A DNA stretch of 64,000 bases from Ruminiclostridium sufflavum DSM 19573 (GCF_003208175.1 NZ_QKMR01000018.1:1-64000), one strand, 5' to 3'. Positions 16,662-27,468 are shown, numbered from the stretch's first letter. Notes: generated by a model not told the origin, from the sequence alone. Numbers and translations: made by a program.

Positions 16662-19013
16662 ATGCAAATCCCGTTCAAACGATATTACTGTATCAGACAG
16701 CATGACATTACTGACTGTGGTGCGGCATGTGTTGCGACGATAAGCAAGCAATATGGTTTTAAAACATCAATAACTAAAATAAGAGAGGTTGCAGGAACCG
16801 ACAAACAGGGAACAAATGCATACGGAGTAATAAAAGCGGCGGAGGGTCTTGGATTCACCGCAAAGGGAGTAAAGGGAAATCAGGAAGCTTTTTTTTCTGA
16901 ATTTCCGCTGCCGTGCATAGCACATGTGGTCGTAGAAGGTACCTTGCTGCATTATGTTGTTATACATAAAATTACCAAAAAGCAGGTAATGGTTGCCGAT
17001 CCGGGTAAGGGAATGATAAAGTATACGCCGGAGGATTTCTTTAAAATCTGGACAGGTGTGCTTATACTGATGGTTCCCGATGTTACCTTCAAAAAGGGTG
17101 ATGAGACAAAGGGTCTTTTTTCGCGTTTCTTCAATTTGATGCTGCCGCAAAAAAAGCTTTTGATTAATATATTTTTTACTTCGCTCATATATACTATGCT
17201 GGGTGTCGCAGCTTCCTTTTATTTTACATTTCTTTTGGATGACATTCTCCAGTTTAATCTTGAGAAAACCTTGCATGTAATATCAATAGGGATTATCTTG
17301 CTATATTTGTTTCAAACCCTGCTTGGGGCATTCCGCTCACATATGGTGCTATACCTTTCACAGAAAATAGATATACCGCTTATATTAGGTTATTATCAGC
17401 ATGTTCTTGGACTCCCTATGAATTTCTTCGGAACACGAAAGGTCGGAGAAATTATATCGCGTTTTATGGATGCTTCAAAGGTGCGTGATGCAATTTCGGG
17501 TGCAACGCTGACAATAATGATAGATACTCTGATGGCTGTAGCTGGTGCAATCATTTTATATACTCAGAATTCAATGCTTTTCCTTATAGCATTAATAATA
17601 GCTGTTGTTTACGGAATAATAGTATTTGCTTTTAATAAACCTATAAAAAATATTAATAAAGAGCAAATGGAGCAAAATGCACAATTAACATCTTATCTTG
17701 TTGAATCATTAAATGGAATTGAAACGGTTAAAACCTTTAATGCTGAGTCGGAAGCGTCACTAAAGACTGAGGGTAAATTTATAAAGCTGCTCAGAGCAAT
17801 ATTCAAGGGAGGAATAATAAATAATGTTCAAAGCTCCATAACCGGTTTTACAGCTCTTGCAGGAGGTGTCATTATCCTTTGGGTCGGAGCATGGAATGTC
17901 ATTCACGGCAATATGACAGCCGGACAGCTGCTGTCCTTTAATGCACTGCTTGGATATTTCCTTGAGCCTATAAAAAATCTTATAAATCTCCAGCCTATGC
18001 TGCAAACTGCAATTGTAGCATCTGACAGGTTAGGCGAGATATTTGATCTTGAGCTGGAAAAAGGTGAAAATGAGGACAAGCAAATAAAGCCTTCCGATTT
18101 AAAAGGAGATATATGCATTCAGGACTTGGAGTTCAGATATGGCACCCGCGCATTGGTATTAAACAATATAAATCTCACCATAAGGCATGGAGAGAAGATC
18201 GCATTTGTAGGTGAGAGCGGCTCCGGTAAAACTACCTTGGTTAAGCTGCTTATGAATCTTTATCCATGGGAAAAGGGTGAAATAACTATAAAGGGCTACA
18301 ATGTCAAAGACATAAATTATGACGCGCTGAGGGAAAAGATTGCATACATATCACAGGATATTTTTATGTTCAGCGGAACTATAAGAGAAAATCTATGCCT
18401 GGGAAATAAAAAGCTTGAAATGGAAGAAATAATCGAGGCCTGCAAAATGGCACAGGCTCATGATTTTATTAATAAATTTCCATTGAGATATGAGACATAT
18501 CTGGAGGAAAACGGTGCGAATTTATCGGGAGGTCAAAAACAGAGGCTGGCAATTGCAAGAGCTATACTTAAAAACCCGGATATATTTATTATGGATGAGG
18601 CCACAAGCAATCTGGATTCTATTGCGGAAAAGGCTATTGAAAGAACTATTGAAACCGTATGCAACGGAGTTACCACAATAATAATTGCTCACAGGCTGAG
18701 TACTATTAAACGCTGCGACAGGATATACGTTATGGAAGAGGGCAGGATAATAGAAACAGGCAGCCATGTTGAATTAATGAATAGAGGAGGCCGGTATTCT
18801 GAGCTTTGGAAAGAACAACTGCCTGACAGCACAGAGGATAATGACTTAAAGCGGAAGGCTTCCCATGACAAAATTTCAGCCGGTGGTGCAGTAGCAATTG
18901 AAAATAACCCGTTTAATGAAAGCAATACACTTTCACAGGTGGCAGCCTCCTCTGCTCAGATTCCGGCAGGCTTGGTAATTCCGGCTGCCGGCTTGGAAAA
19001 GGAGGATGAGTAG
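16662..19013 (+). CDS. Peptidase-containing ABC exporter (C39 peptidase, PCAT)
   Basis: 783 residues in the order C39 peptidase, membrane domain, ATPase. The peptidase has Cys19 in ITDCGAACV, a His in LLHYVVIHK and an Asp in VADPGKG. Six membrane helices span about residues 160-440. The nucleotide-binding domain has GESGSGKTTL, the signature LSGGQKQR and the IFIMDEATSNLD region. It cuts double-glycine leaders while exporting, so it is the expected exporter for the peptides at 14640, 15457, 15707 and 16296, and perhaps for the RiPP precursor at 9060. The last 65 residues after the ATPase are an Ala/Pro-rich extension. It overlaps the next gene by 8 bases. Confidence 0.93.
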   Translation: MQIPFKRYYCIRQHDITDCGAACVATISKQYGFKTSITKIREVAGTDKQGTNAYGVIKAAEGLGFTAKGVKGNQEAFFSEFPLPCIAHVVVEGTLLHYVVIHKITKKQVMVADPGKGMIKYTPEDFFKIWTGVLILMVPDVTFKKGDETKGLFSRFFNLMLPQKKLLINIFFTSLIYTMLGVAASFYFTFLLDDILQFNLEKTLHVISIGIILLYLFQTLLGAFRSHMVLYLSQKIDIPLILGYYQHVLGLPMNFFGTRKVGEIISRFMDASKVRDAISGATLTIMIDTLMAVAGAIILYTQNSMLFLIALIIAVVYGIIVFAFNKPIKNINKEQMEQNAQLTSYLVESLNGIETVKTFNAESEASLKTEGKFIKLLRAIFKGGIINNVQSSITGFTALAGGVIILWVGAWNVIHGNMTAGQLLSFNALLGYFLEPIKNLINLQPMLQTAIVASDRLGEIFDLELEKGENEDKQIKPSDLKGDICIQDLEFRYGTRALVLNNINLTIRHGEKIAFVGESGSGKTTLVKLLMNLYPWEKGEITIKGYNVKDINYDALREKIAYISQDIFMFSGTIRENLCLGNKKLEMEEIIEACKMAQAHDFINKFPLRYETYLEENGANLSGGQKQRLAIARAILKNPDIFIMDEATSNLDSIAEKAIERTIETVCNGVTTIIIAHRLSTIKRCDRIYVMEEGRIIETGSHVELMNRGGRYSELWKEQLPDSTEDNDLKRKASHDKISAGGAVAIENNPFNESNTLSQVAASSAQIPAGLVIPAAGLEKEDE

Positions 19014-20892
19014 CATGAAAGATATACTAATAGATATAAACGACCTTACGGACAGCCGTGAAATGTATCGATCAAAGCCGCACTCCTTTGTATGGGTATT
19101 TACATATATTATTATTGCTTTGGTGGCAGCTGCGGTTTTATGGGCAGGCTTCGGGAAAAAGGAAATTGTAATAAAAGCAAGCGGACAGGTAAGACCTGAA
19201 TCAGGCATCAGCACAGTTAAGAATATTGCTGCCGGAGAAATAGAAAAGATAAACTATAAGCAGGGGATGGCAGTTAAAGCAGGAGACATATTATATACAA
19301 TTAAGCACGATAATCTTCTGGTGGAGAAGGAAGCCCAGAATACCCAGCTGTCAGAGCTCCTAAAAGAATTATTGAACCTGAATAGCTACAGAAAGTCAAT
19401 TATTTCAGGTACTAATGAATTTGATAAAAGCAGTGAGCCTATGTATTACGAAAAGGTAAGGAAGCTGCTGATGGATATACAGTATACCCAGTCGGATACA
19501 AATTATAAGCTAACAAAGCTGAAGGAGGAACGAAGTATCAACAGCAGTCAGCTTTCAAATTATGAGGCTGAAATAGTATGCCTCAACAGCTATATGAAAT
19601 CGTTGGATGATAATAAAAATTATTTGGAGGATGACAGCGAAATTGAAAGGCAATACAGCCAAAAGTATGAAAACTATATAATTTCTCAGAAAAATATAGA
19701 CCGTAAATTTGAGCAGCAGTCAAATGATATTAAAAAAAATAGTCTTGAGGCTTTGAAGCAAACGCTGGCAGAGGAAAAAAAATTATTAAGTGCTTATGAA
19801 ACTCTGAAAAAAAGTGTAAATGAAGGAGAAAGCTATTTTTCGGCAAGTGACGGTAACAGGGCCTTTTATACGGATTATGAATATAAGCTTAATACACTTA
19901 AAAATACCTATGCTGAGCAGAAACGAGTATACGAAGCTTATGAGGCGTTAAGCGGAGTAGCTGTTTCAAAGTCCGAGCTTGAAAATGCCAGAATACAGAT
20001 GCAAAAAGCAGAAGGAGAATATTCCACCTTTAAAAGTAATTTTTTATCTGATATTGATAAAACCATCAGTGAAAAGGAAATAAGGGTGGCCGAGTTAGAG
20101 AGCAGTGTTTCCGGTACATTGGACAAAGAGACCCTTTTAGAGCTTAACAGCAAGGACAAAGAAAGCACCCTGAAAAAGCTATATATAGATGAACGGCAGG
20201 CAGCGGCTGATTCAATAGAAGGCTTGACAAACAGTATAAATTCACTGAAGCTGAACATAGCATTGGGAGCAGCGGAATTAAAAACAATTACGGATGCCGC
20301 AGACAGTAATAATAGTATTAATTACTCGGTGGTAGAAAGGACAAAGTCCCAGGAGCTTGTGTCGACAGATGAAAAAATAAAAAATACAACGGATAATATT
20401 ACGGCAATAGAACAAAACATAAAAAAGCTGCAATTGGATATTGACAGTGCAATAGTCAAAGCCAGTATAGACGGTGTTGTAAATGTTGTATCGGAAGTAT
20501 ACGAAGGAGATTTCGTAGCGGGAGGAAGTGAGATTTTAACAGTAATACCCGATAAGAATTCCGCCTTTACAATGCAGATATTGGTTAATAATAAGGATAT
20601 AGGGGAAATACATGCTGGAGATGCTGTCAAGTACAGCTTTGCAGCCCTTCCGTATAGAGAGTATGGTCAGGTTACAGGGAAAATAACCAATATATCAAAG
20701 GATTCAATAACAGACAAGAACTCAGGACAAAGTTATTATACTGTTGAGGCCACTGTTCCTGATATAAAGCTTTTTGCTAAATCAGGGAAGCAGGGAGAAA
20801 TAAAGGTTGGTATGCTGTGTGAGGCAAATGTCGTAACAAAGCAAAAAAGCTACTTAATGTACTTCCTTGAGAAAATTAATTTGCTGGACTAG
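19006..20892 (+). CDS. HlyD-like membrane-fusion protein
   Basis: 628 residues: a short cytoplasmic N-terminus, one membrane helix (VFTYIIIALVAAAVLWAGF), a first half-lipoyl segment (ASGQVRPESGISTVKNI), about 380 residues of heptad-rich coiled coil, and then a second lipoyl/barrel segment (VNVVSEVYEGDFVAGGSEI). It is longer than usual HlyD adaptors because of the coiled coil. ATG 19006 overlaps the exporter stop; ATG 19015 is also possible. It should work with the upstream exporter and the downstream TolC-like protein. Confidence 0.85.
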   Translation: MSSMKDILIDINDLTDSREMYRSKPHSFVWVFTYIIIALVAAAVLWAGFGKKEIVIKASGQVRPESGISTVKNIAAGEIEKINYKQGMAVKAGDILYTIKHDNLLVEKEAQNTQLSELLKELLNLNSYRKSIISGTNEFDKSSEPMYYEKVRKLLMDIQYTQSDTNYKLTKLKEERSINSSQLSNYEAEIVCLNSYMKSLDDNKNYLEDDSEIERQYSQKYENYIISQKNIDRKFEQQSNDIKKNSLEALKQTLAEEKKLLSAYETLKKSVNEGESYFSASDGNRAFYTDYEYKLNTLKNTYAEQKRVYEAYEALSGVAVSKSELENARIQMQKAEGEYSTFKSNFLSDIDKTISEKEIRVAELESSVSGTLDKETLLELNSKDKESTLKKLYIDERQAAADSIEGLTNSINSLKLNIALGAAELKTITDAADSNNSINYSVVERTKSQELVSTDEKIKNTTDNITAIEQNIKKLQLDIDSAIVKASIDGVVNVVSEVYEGDFVAGGSEILTVIPDKNSAFTMQILVNNKDIGEIHAGDAVKYSFAALPYREYGQVTGKITNISKDSITDKNSGQSYYTVEATVPDIKLFAKSGKQGEIKVGMLCEANVVTKQKSYLMYFLEKINLLD

Positions 20893-21006
20893 TCAGCGTA
20901 TCACTGGAAATAATTTTTGTGCAGAAATAGCTTTGAGCAAGCAATGATTATGCACCTTTTACTTACTATTTGTGTCGTCGGCTGTATAGGCGAAATGGAG
21001 GTCAGC

Positions 21007-22347
21007 TTGAAAACATTTTTTTTAAAAAGAAAAATATTTGCCCAATTACTGCTGATTTGTTTTCTGGCATTTTTCATAAACAGTACTGAAGCCGCAGAAA
21101 CAACAAATACAAGCATAATTAAGCTGGATGGCTGGAGCTTGGAGGATACCTACAGCATATCCTATGGAGAGGGTAAATTCACAACATACACCTACAGTGA
21201 TTTTCAGGGTATGTATAACAAGAATTGCACTGATGAACAAATAAATGACCTTTCCCTTGAAAACAATAGCTTGCAATACCAGCAATACTGCCTTCAATAT
21301 GACAGTATTTGTGACAGTATTGCAGAATACAGGCAGCTGTCGGAAAAATACAATGCCTTGGCGAGAGTCTATGAGGATGAAATGAACGCCGCCGCCGGAG
21401 CTCAGAAGGACACTGCCCGGCAAGGCATGCAGCAAAGCCTTCTTACTGCAAAAGCATATGAGGCCGAATTGGCGGCTGCTGTTTTGAAAAAGGCTGATAT
21501 ATATGTCAGCAGAGAAAATAGTCTCTTTATAAAAAATAACGAGGGAACAATTCGAAATCAGCAGTATGTATCTCAAACAACCGATTTCAGGAATTTTGTA
21601 TACGAACTGAAAATGCTTGATGAAAAATATGATTTGCAGGGTATATATGCAGATTATGCCAAGCTGCAGGAGGATGAGCAAAGTATAAATAAGTCCAAGG
21701 ACATGGCTTTTCAGGCGGATGTGGATTTTTACAGCTCAGATTATGATTATTATATAAATCAGCAGAAGCTTGTTAAGCAGCAATATAATAATCAATTTGA
21801 ACAGCTCCTCAGCAGCTCTGGTATTTCACCGGAAACTCAGGGAACCGTTATCAAGACAAATATAGAAGCTATAAAAGGTATACGGCTGATAAGCTATGAG
21901 ACCTTGGAAAGCAGTATTAAGCTTACCGACATTAAGGAAATGCAGCTGGATGATAAGTACAGGATTATTGACGGTAAAATAAAAATATTAAAGGAGTATT
22001 ATTCGGATACTTCGGGTGAAGTCAGGCTGGCACAGAACGAAAAAATTCAGACAAGTATGGAGCGCAATAAATGGGTTATTCAAAGAAAGAATATTTTGAA
22101 AAATGCCCATGCACTATATAGGAGTAAATATTACGAAATTGGTATCAACGAAAAAAAAGCAAAAGCCTTGCATGATAAATATATAATTTTATTAAATAAA
22201 TATAATTTTGGGCTGACTGATAAAATAACAGTAAAAGAGGCAGAGCTAAGCTATATGCAAGGCAAGTTCAATTTGTGGAATACTATTTTTGAATACGCAG
22301 GCTATTACAGTACTGTCGAAAAATATATCAGCGGAAATATACAGTGA
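21007..22347 (+). CDS. Secreted TolC-like coiled-coil protein of the export system
   Basis: 446 residues from TTG 21007, preferred over an in-frame ATG at 20917 because TGGAGGT lies just upstream and the product then begins with a clean signal peptide (KTFFLKRKIFAQLLLICFLA ... TEAAE). The rest is almost wholly helical with heptads, like the hairpins of TolC-family efflux proteins, though this cell type should lack an outer membrane. Together with the C39 exporter and adaptor it forms a three-part export set. Confidence 0.7.
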   Translation: MKTFFLKRKIFAQLLLICFLAFFINSTEAAETTNTSIIKLDGWSLEDTYSISYGEGKFTTYTYSDFQGMYNKNCTDEQINDLSLENNSLQYQQYCLQYDSICDSIAEYRQLSEKYNALARVYEDEMNAAAGAQKDTARQGMQQSLLTAKAYEAELAAAVLKKADIYVSRENSLFIKNNEGTIRNQQYVSQTTDFRNFVYELKMLDEKYDLQGIYADYAKLQEDEQSINKSKDMAFQADVDFYSSDYDYYINQQKLVKQQYNNQFEQLLSSSGISPETQGTVIKTNIEAIKGIRLISYETLESSIKLTDIKEMQLDDKYRIIDGKIKILKEYYSDTSGEVRLAQNEKIQTSMERNKWVIQRKNILKNAHALYRSKYYEIGINEKKAKALHDKYIILLNKYNFGLTDKITVKEAELSYMQGKFNLWNTIFEYAGYYSTVEKYISGNIQ

Positions 22348-22412
22348 AAGATTAATTAAGTGTTATAATCAATAAAAGGCTTATATTCAATAAATTTACA
22401 AAGTATTATTTT

Positions 22413-22430
22413 TATGCGTGGACACGCATA
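22413..22430 (+). terminator. Short hairpin between export genes and the protease
   Basis: TATGCGTG/CACGCATA, perfect 8-bp stem with a two-base gap, followed by an AT-rich tract. It may be a weak terminator, or part of the protease leader. Confidence 0.4.
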
Positions 22431-22471
22431 TTTAAATAAAATTTTTATACATAAGGAGAGATTATTCAAAA

Positions 22472-25400
22472 ATGAAAAGACTTCTATCATTAACGCTGGT
22501 ATTGTGCTTGGTTTTAACCATGCTTTTTCAGGTTACCGGCAACGCAAATGCAGCTGAAGACATTTTAAAGCCCTTGCCGCAAGTTGGAGAGGTTGTGTCA
22601 GGCTTTAAAACAGTTGAGCTGAAAAATTTAGACCTGATAAATTCAAAAACTGCTTTGTTCGAACATGAAAAAACAGGAGCGAAGCTTCTATATATACAGA
22701 ACAAGGACATTGACAGATCGTTTGACATAACCTTTAAAACTCCTGCAGCAGATAACAGCGGCATTAATCATGTCCTTGAGCATATAACAGTATCAGGCTC
22801 TCAGAAATATCCATTAAGGGATGTTGTATTTACTATTTCAAACCAGACATACAGCACCTTTGTAAATGCAGGCACTTTTTCGACTGCTACCACTTATCCC
22901 TTGTCCTCTATGAGTGAGGAACAGCTTCTTAAATTGACAGATATATATTTGGATTGTGTGTATCATCCGTCAGTTTACACCGATAAAAATGTGTTTTCAA
23001 GAGAAGCATGGAGATATGAGATGGCGGAGGCAAATGCTCCCTTGCAGGTAAAAGGGGTAGTTTACAATGAGATGAAGGGCGCACTTGGGAATATTGCAGC
23101 GGCAGCTAATGTAAACGTATTGAAAATCTTGTTCCCGGGCAGTGTTCAAGGTAATATTTCAGGCGGCAATCCGGAGGATATAAAAAAGCTGACATATGAA
23201 CAGCTTATAAAGACACATGATACATACTACCATCCGTCAAATTCATTAATGATACTTTACGGTAATCTTGATTATAAAAAATTTCTTGATTTAATTAATG
23301 ATGAATATTTATCAAAGTATGAGAAGCAGGATATAAAGATAGATGCAGGCATAGTGACACCGTTTTCCAAAAAGGCAGAAGCATCCTTTAGCTTCCCTGT
23401 TGCGGCTGCAGCAAATACAAAAAATGCTGCACAAATTGATTATGCTTATGCAATAACCGGAGCAACGGAAGAAGATGTAATAGGATTAAGTGTAATTGCA
23501 GAGCTTTTAAATTTGAATACCTCTCCGTTAAAAAAGGCTTTTGCCGGAGAGCAAATAGGCGGGGATGTTACAGTAAGCCTTAATGATATGATTGCTCAGC
23601 CCGTTATTACATTTTCGGTAAAAAATGCAGATGAAAATAAAGCGGCAGCTTTTAAAGCATTAGTGGATAAGTGCATGAAGAATATAATAAAAACAGGCTT
23701 TGACAGAGATTCAGAAGATGCCATGATGTCAGCTTCCTTACTGGGTAATTCCAATTTTACGGAGGCAGGAAATATTGGGGTGAATATATCATACTTAGCA
23801 GCTTATAGATGGGCAAATAGTAATAATACCGATTATTTATTCAATGTAATCAGCAATTTAAAAAGTATTCAGGCAAAGATACCGGATAATTATCTGGAGA
23901 AGCTGGCCGCAAAATATATTGAAAAAAATAATCATGCAGCCTTGGTAACAACTGTTCCCGAGGCCGGACTTGCTGAAAAGCTGGCCGGTAACGAAGAGAA
24001 ATATCTGTCTGATTTAAAGGTATCCATGAGCAAGGAGGAGGCAGATAATATTGTTGCTGCTACAAAAGCATATAATGAGTGGAATAGCGAAAAAGTAAAT
24101 CAAGAGGTTATTGATGATATACAGGCAGTTAAGATATCAGATTTACCCGAAGAGCTAAAGAATTATCAAATTAATGAAACAAAGGCACCTTACGGCATCA
24201 GAATGATTTCCGCAGATGCGGATGTTGGAGAAACAGAAACAACCTCCTTACTATTGGACACCTCCGCGATACCTGTTGAAAAACTGCATTATTTGCAGCT
24301 ATACAGCAGTCTGCTGGGCAGGCTCGATACAAAGACATATACTCATGAAGAGCTGAATGCGAAAATTTTAAGGTATTTAGGCGGAGTCCAAACCAGCTTG
24401 AGTACCATAAGCAGGGAGGATACAAAGCAATTTAATCCATACTTGACAATAGCATGGATGGGCCTGATGGATGAGTACGAGCAACAGGTTGATTTGGTAA
24501 GGGATATTCTCCTTAATACAAGGTTTGATAACAGCGAAATTATATTAAGCAATGTAAAAACTTTAATTGCAAATTGGAAGGCAGCCTTTTCTTCTGAACC
24601 GATACATGTTCAAATGGACAGAATTTCAGCTCAATTTGACGATGACAAAAATTTTCAGAGCTATATTTCAGGAATAGAATACTATAGCTTTTTAACTGAG
24701 GTTGAAAAAGCCTTAGCTTCAAATCCAAAAGCTGTAATAGCCGAGCTTGAAGAAATTAATAAGCTGGTTATAAATAAGACAGATATGATAACTGCATTTT
24801 GCGGAAACAAGAGTAATATAAAGAACTATGAAAATGCAATAAAGAGGATTACGGATGCATTACCTGCTCAGAGAATAGAAAAGCAGGATTATACAAAGAT
24901 ACCCAGGCCTTCTTTAAAAGAGGGGATAGCTGTAGATTCTGCGGTTCAATATAATATGGTATTTGCAACATACGATAAAATGGACACTAAGTTCAGCGGA
25001 AAATATATACCGGTTGGATTGGTAATAAACGAGAATTATACCACACCCAAAATCAGACTTGGAAATGGTGCTTACGGAAATATTGAAAACATTAATTCAA
25101 ACGGATTCTTGTTTGCATCCTATCGAGATCCGAACATAAAAGAAACCTTTGAGATATTTAAGGGAATACCTGAGTTCCTGAAGAATATAGATATTACTCA
25201 AAAGGAGTTAGACAGATATATATTAAAGGCCTTCAGTACTTATTCCGCTCCAAGCGGAGAGCTTGTGGGAGCGGGAAATGCCATCAGCGGATATCTCTCG
25301 GGAAAGCAGGCAGATGCGCAGTTAAAGATTTTACGCGAAATTAAAGCATTGACAGTTCAGGATGTAAAAGATACTGCCGCAATAGTTGAAAGCTTAATTA

Positions 25401-25876
25401 AAAACGGTGCTTGTTCGACAGCGGGCAGTATGCAAAAATTGACTGAAAACAAAGAGCTTTATGATGCGATAGTTGCAATTGACCAAGGTACGGAGGAAAC
25501 TCTCACAAGGGCCCAATTCTTTGATGTATTGCTGTCAGGAGTTCCGGATACTATGGCTTTTGCAAAACAAAACGGATTAATAACCGGTGACGGCAAGGGG
25601 AATTATTTCGAGAATAACAAGGTCACCAGACAGGAGCTTGCTGTCATAATAACAAAAGCAGCCGCTTTAAACGGAGTACAGCTGAATGGAAAAGAACTGG
25701 CCATAACAGATATAGGCTTAGTAAGCCCCTACGCAGCGGAAGGAGTGAGGGCTGCTGTCAATTCAGGAGTTATGAAGCTTGATGACAAAGGAAACTTTAA
25801 TCCAAGGTCAGAAATTAAGATGTCGGAGCTACAGACTATTTTAACTGATTTTGTTAACAAGCTGACCGGGAAATAA
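22472..25876 (+). CDS. Secreted M16 metalloprotease with C-terminal SLH-like region
   Basis: 1134 residues. The signal peptide is RLLSLTLVLCLVLTMLFQ, with cleavage likely near NANAAED. The inverted zinc motif is H100-V-L-E103-H104 (INHVLEHITVSG), with a downstream Glu in VVYNEMKG. The four-domain length matches presequence-protease/insulinase-type M16C enzymes. The last 120 residues (FDVLLSGVPDTMAFAKQNG ... VTRQELAVII ... MSELQTILTDFV) look like one to two SLH repeats, suggesting cell-wall anchoring. It follows the exporter genes on the same strand and may trim exported peptides, destroy leaders or protect the producer. Confidence 0.85.
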   Translation: MKRLLSLTLVLCLVLTMLFQVTGNANAAEDILKPLPQVGEVVSGFKTVELKNLDLINSKTALFEHEKTGAKLLYIQNKDIDRSFDITFKTPAADNSGINHVLEHITVSGSQKYPLRDVVFTISNQTYSTFVNAGTFSTATTYPLSSMSEEQLLKLTDIYLDCVYHPSVYTDKNVFSREAWRYEMAEANAPLQVKGVVYNEMKGALGNIAAAANVNVLKILFPGSVQGNISGGNPEDIKKLTYEQLIKTHDTYYHPSNSLMILYGNLDYKKFLDLINDEYLSKYEKQDIKIDAGIVTPFSKKAEASFSFPVAAAANTKNAAQIDYAYAITGATEEDVIGLSVIAELLNLNTSPLKKAFAGEQIGGDVTVSLNDMIAQPVITFSVKNADENKAAAFKALVDKCMKNIIKTGFDRDSEDAMMSASLLGNSNFTEAGNIGVNISYLAAYRWANSNNTDYLFNVISNLKSIQAKIPDNYLEKLAAKYIEKNNHAALVTTVPEAGLAEKLAGNEEKYLSDLKVSMSKEEADNIVAATKAYNEWNSEKVNQEVIDDIQAVKISDLPEELKNYQINETKAPYGIRMISADADVGETETTSLLLDTSAIPVEKLHYLQLYSSLLGRLDTKTYTHEELNAKILRYLGGVQTSLSTISREDTKQFNPYLTIAWMGLMDEYEQQVDLVRDILLNTRFDNSEIILSNVKTLIANWKAAFSSEPIHVQMDRISAQFDDDKNFQSYISGIEYYSFLTEVEKALASNPKAVIAELEEINKLVINKTDMITAFCGNKSNIKNYENAIKRITDALPAQRIEKQDYTKIPRPSLKEGIAVDSAVQYNMVFATYDKMDTKFSGKYIPVGLVINENYTTPKIRLGNGAYGNIENINSNGFLFASYRDPNIKETFEIFKGIPEFLKNIDITQKELDRYILKAFSTYSAPSGELVGAGNAISGYLSGKQADAQLKILREIKALTVQDVKDTAAIVESLIKNGACSTAGSMQKLTENKELYDAIVAIDQGTEETLTRAQFFDVLLSGVPDTMAFAKQNGLITGDGKGNYFENNKVTRQELAVIITKAAALNGVQLNGKELAITDIGLVSPYAAEGVRAAVNSGVMKLDDKGNFNPRSEIKMSELQTILTDFVNKLTGK

Positions 25877-25899
25877 ATATATAGCTCTTGTAAAAAATA

Positions 25900-25935
25900 A
25901 AGTGGTTTAGTTCCGGGTACAGGACTAAACCACTT
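25900..25935 (+). terminator. Terminator after the M16 protease gene
   Basis: Perfect 12-bp stem AAGTGGTTTAGT/ACTAAACCACTT with a 12-base loop. The downstream T-tract is weak. Confidence 0.65.
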
Positions 25936-26022
25936 ATTAATGGCTGATTTTAAACGACACAGGGAAATAGGGCGTTTGCGGAATTTTTTCTTGAAACAAA
26001 GGCCCTTTTCAAAAATTCAGCA

Positions 26023-26589
26023 TCATATAAAAACAATACTGCATAGAATCTCAGCCATTTCTTTGGCTGATTTTTGAAGGCCGGTTTTCAGCCAGTGCTG
26101 TATAATGCCGACACTGCCGTTTACGGCAAACACAAAAAAGTATTCATCGTTAATAACATCCGCCGATTTTGTATCCTTCAGTTTTGCATCAGCCGGTATG
26201 CTCCTGCAATATTCATAAATCAACTTTAATAATTTCTTTTGAAAAGCGACATCACCCTGCTCGCTCATCAGCACCTGAATATGGTTGCTGTTTTCCACAA
26301 AATACTCAAAGATGCTTTCAATAATTTTTTGGGCTGCATTTTTATCGGTTTCAAGTAGACGCTGGAGTCGTTCTTTAGCATAAGAAAGTGTCTGGTCTTC
26401 GATAGTGCGCAGCAGCTCATATTGATCTGTAAAATGATCGTAAAAGGTTGTCCGGTTGATATCTGCGGTTTCGCATATCTCCTTGATGGTTATTTTAGAA
26501 ATCGGTTTTTGTTTCATAAGCTCAATTAAGCTGTCCTGCAAAACCATTCTGGTATAGCGGGTTTTTCTGTTCTGTCTCATTTCTTTCAC
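26023..26589 (-). CDS. TetR/AcrR-family regulator
   Basis: 188 residues. The N-terminal helix-turn-helix is SKITIKEICETADINRTTFYDHF, at about residues 35-58, with a helical ligand-binding remainder. GTG start at 26589 with AAGGTGGTG upstream. It is divergent from the ABC/FtsX transporter genes with a 177-base gap, so it probably represses them and may sense a peptide or drug. Confidence 0.85.
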   Translation of the reverse strand: MKEMRQNRKTRYTRMVLQDSLIELMKQKPISKITIKEICETADINRTTFYDHFTDQYELLRTIEDQTLSYAKERLQRLLETDKNAAQKIIESIFEYFVENSNHIQVLMSEQGDVAFQKKLLKLIYEYCRSIPADAKLKDTKSADVINDEYFFVFAVNGSVGIIQHWLKTGLQKSAKEMAEILCSIVFI

Positions 26590-26766
26590 AAAATCACCAC
26601 CTTAAGGATTTGATATAATTTTGAACGGAAAACAACATATACATGCTGATTTGTTGGGCAATCTACGTTTTCAAAGCATCTGATGGTTGCTAAAACAACA
26701 CAATGTCATTATACTGTTACTATGCAAAAGAGTCAAGAATAACGCTCAATCTGAAAGGTAGATAGT

Positions 26767-27468
26767 ATGGCTCTCATCGAATTGGAAAACATTAAAAAAG
26801 AATATACTGCCGGCGATGTACGCATCAAGGCAGTTGAAAATTGCTCCTTTTCTATTAAAAAAGGTGAACTGGCAGTCATTCTTGGGCCCTCCGGTGCCGG
26901 CAAAACGACGGTTCTCAATCTGCTTGGCGGGATGGACAGTCCAAGCAGCGGCAAGCTTATCGTAGACGGAAACAGCATCCATGAATACAGCAAGAGGCAA
27001 TTAGTTGAATACAGAAGAAGCAATATTGGATTTGTGTTTCAGTTTTATAATCTTGTGGAGAATCTGACTGCTCTCGAAAACGTAGAGCTTGCTTGCCAGA
27101 TCTGCCCCGATTCTCTGAACCCGAAAGAGGTTTTGGAACAAGTCGGCTTGCTGGAACGAATGAACAACTTTCCCTCCCAGCTTTCGGGCGGTGAGCAGCA
27201 ACGTGTTGCTATTGCCAGAGCTATCGCCAAGAATCCCAAGCTGCTCTTATGTGATGAGCCGACCGGGGCATTGGACAGCGACACCGGAAAGAAAATAATT
27301 GCTTTGCTGCAAAAAAGCTGCAGAGAAATGGGGATGACAACCGTTCTGATTACCCATAATGCTGTCATTGCTGAAATTGCAGATAAGGTAATAAAAATAA
27401 AAAACGGAACGGTAAAAAGTATAACGGTCAATGAGCACCCTAAATCCGTCGATGGGATTGTGTGGTGA
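26767..27468 (+). CDS. ABC transporter ATP-binding protein (MacB/LolD type)
   Basis: 233 residues with Walker [10 protein letters not shown], signature LSGGEQQR, Walker [13 protein letters not shown] and the His of LITHN. This is typical of ATPases paired with FtsX-type permeases that export peptides or lipids or act as resistance and sensing modules. The GC content and codon use are a little higher than in the peptide cluster. It overlaps the permease gene. Confidence 0.92.
   Translation: MALIELENIKKEYTAGDVRIKAVENCSFSIKKGELAVILGPSGAGKTTVLNLLGGMDSPSSGKLIVDGNSIHEYSKRQLVEYRRSNIGFVFQFYNLVENLTALENVELACQICPDSLNPKEVLEQVGLLERMNNFPSQLSGGEQQRVAIARAIAKNPKLLLCDEPTGALDSDTGKKIIALLQKSCREMGMTTVLITHNAVIAEIADKVIKIKNGTVKSITVNEHPKSVDGIVW

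Noticed and set aside
20917-21006. Upstream ATG start for the TolC-like protein
   Set aside because: It would put 30 extra residues before a perfect signal peptide. TTG 21007 has the better ribosome site.
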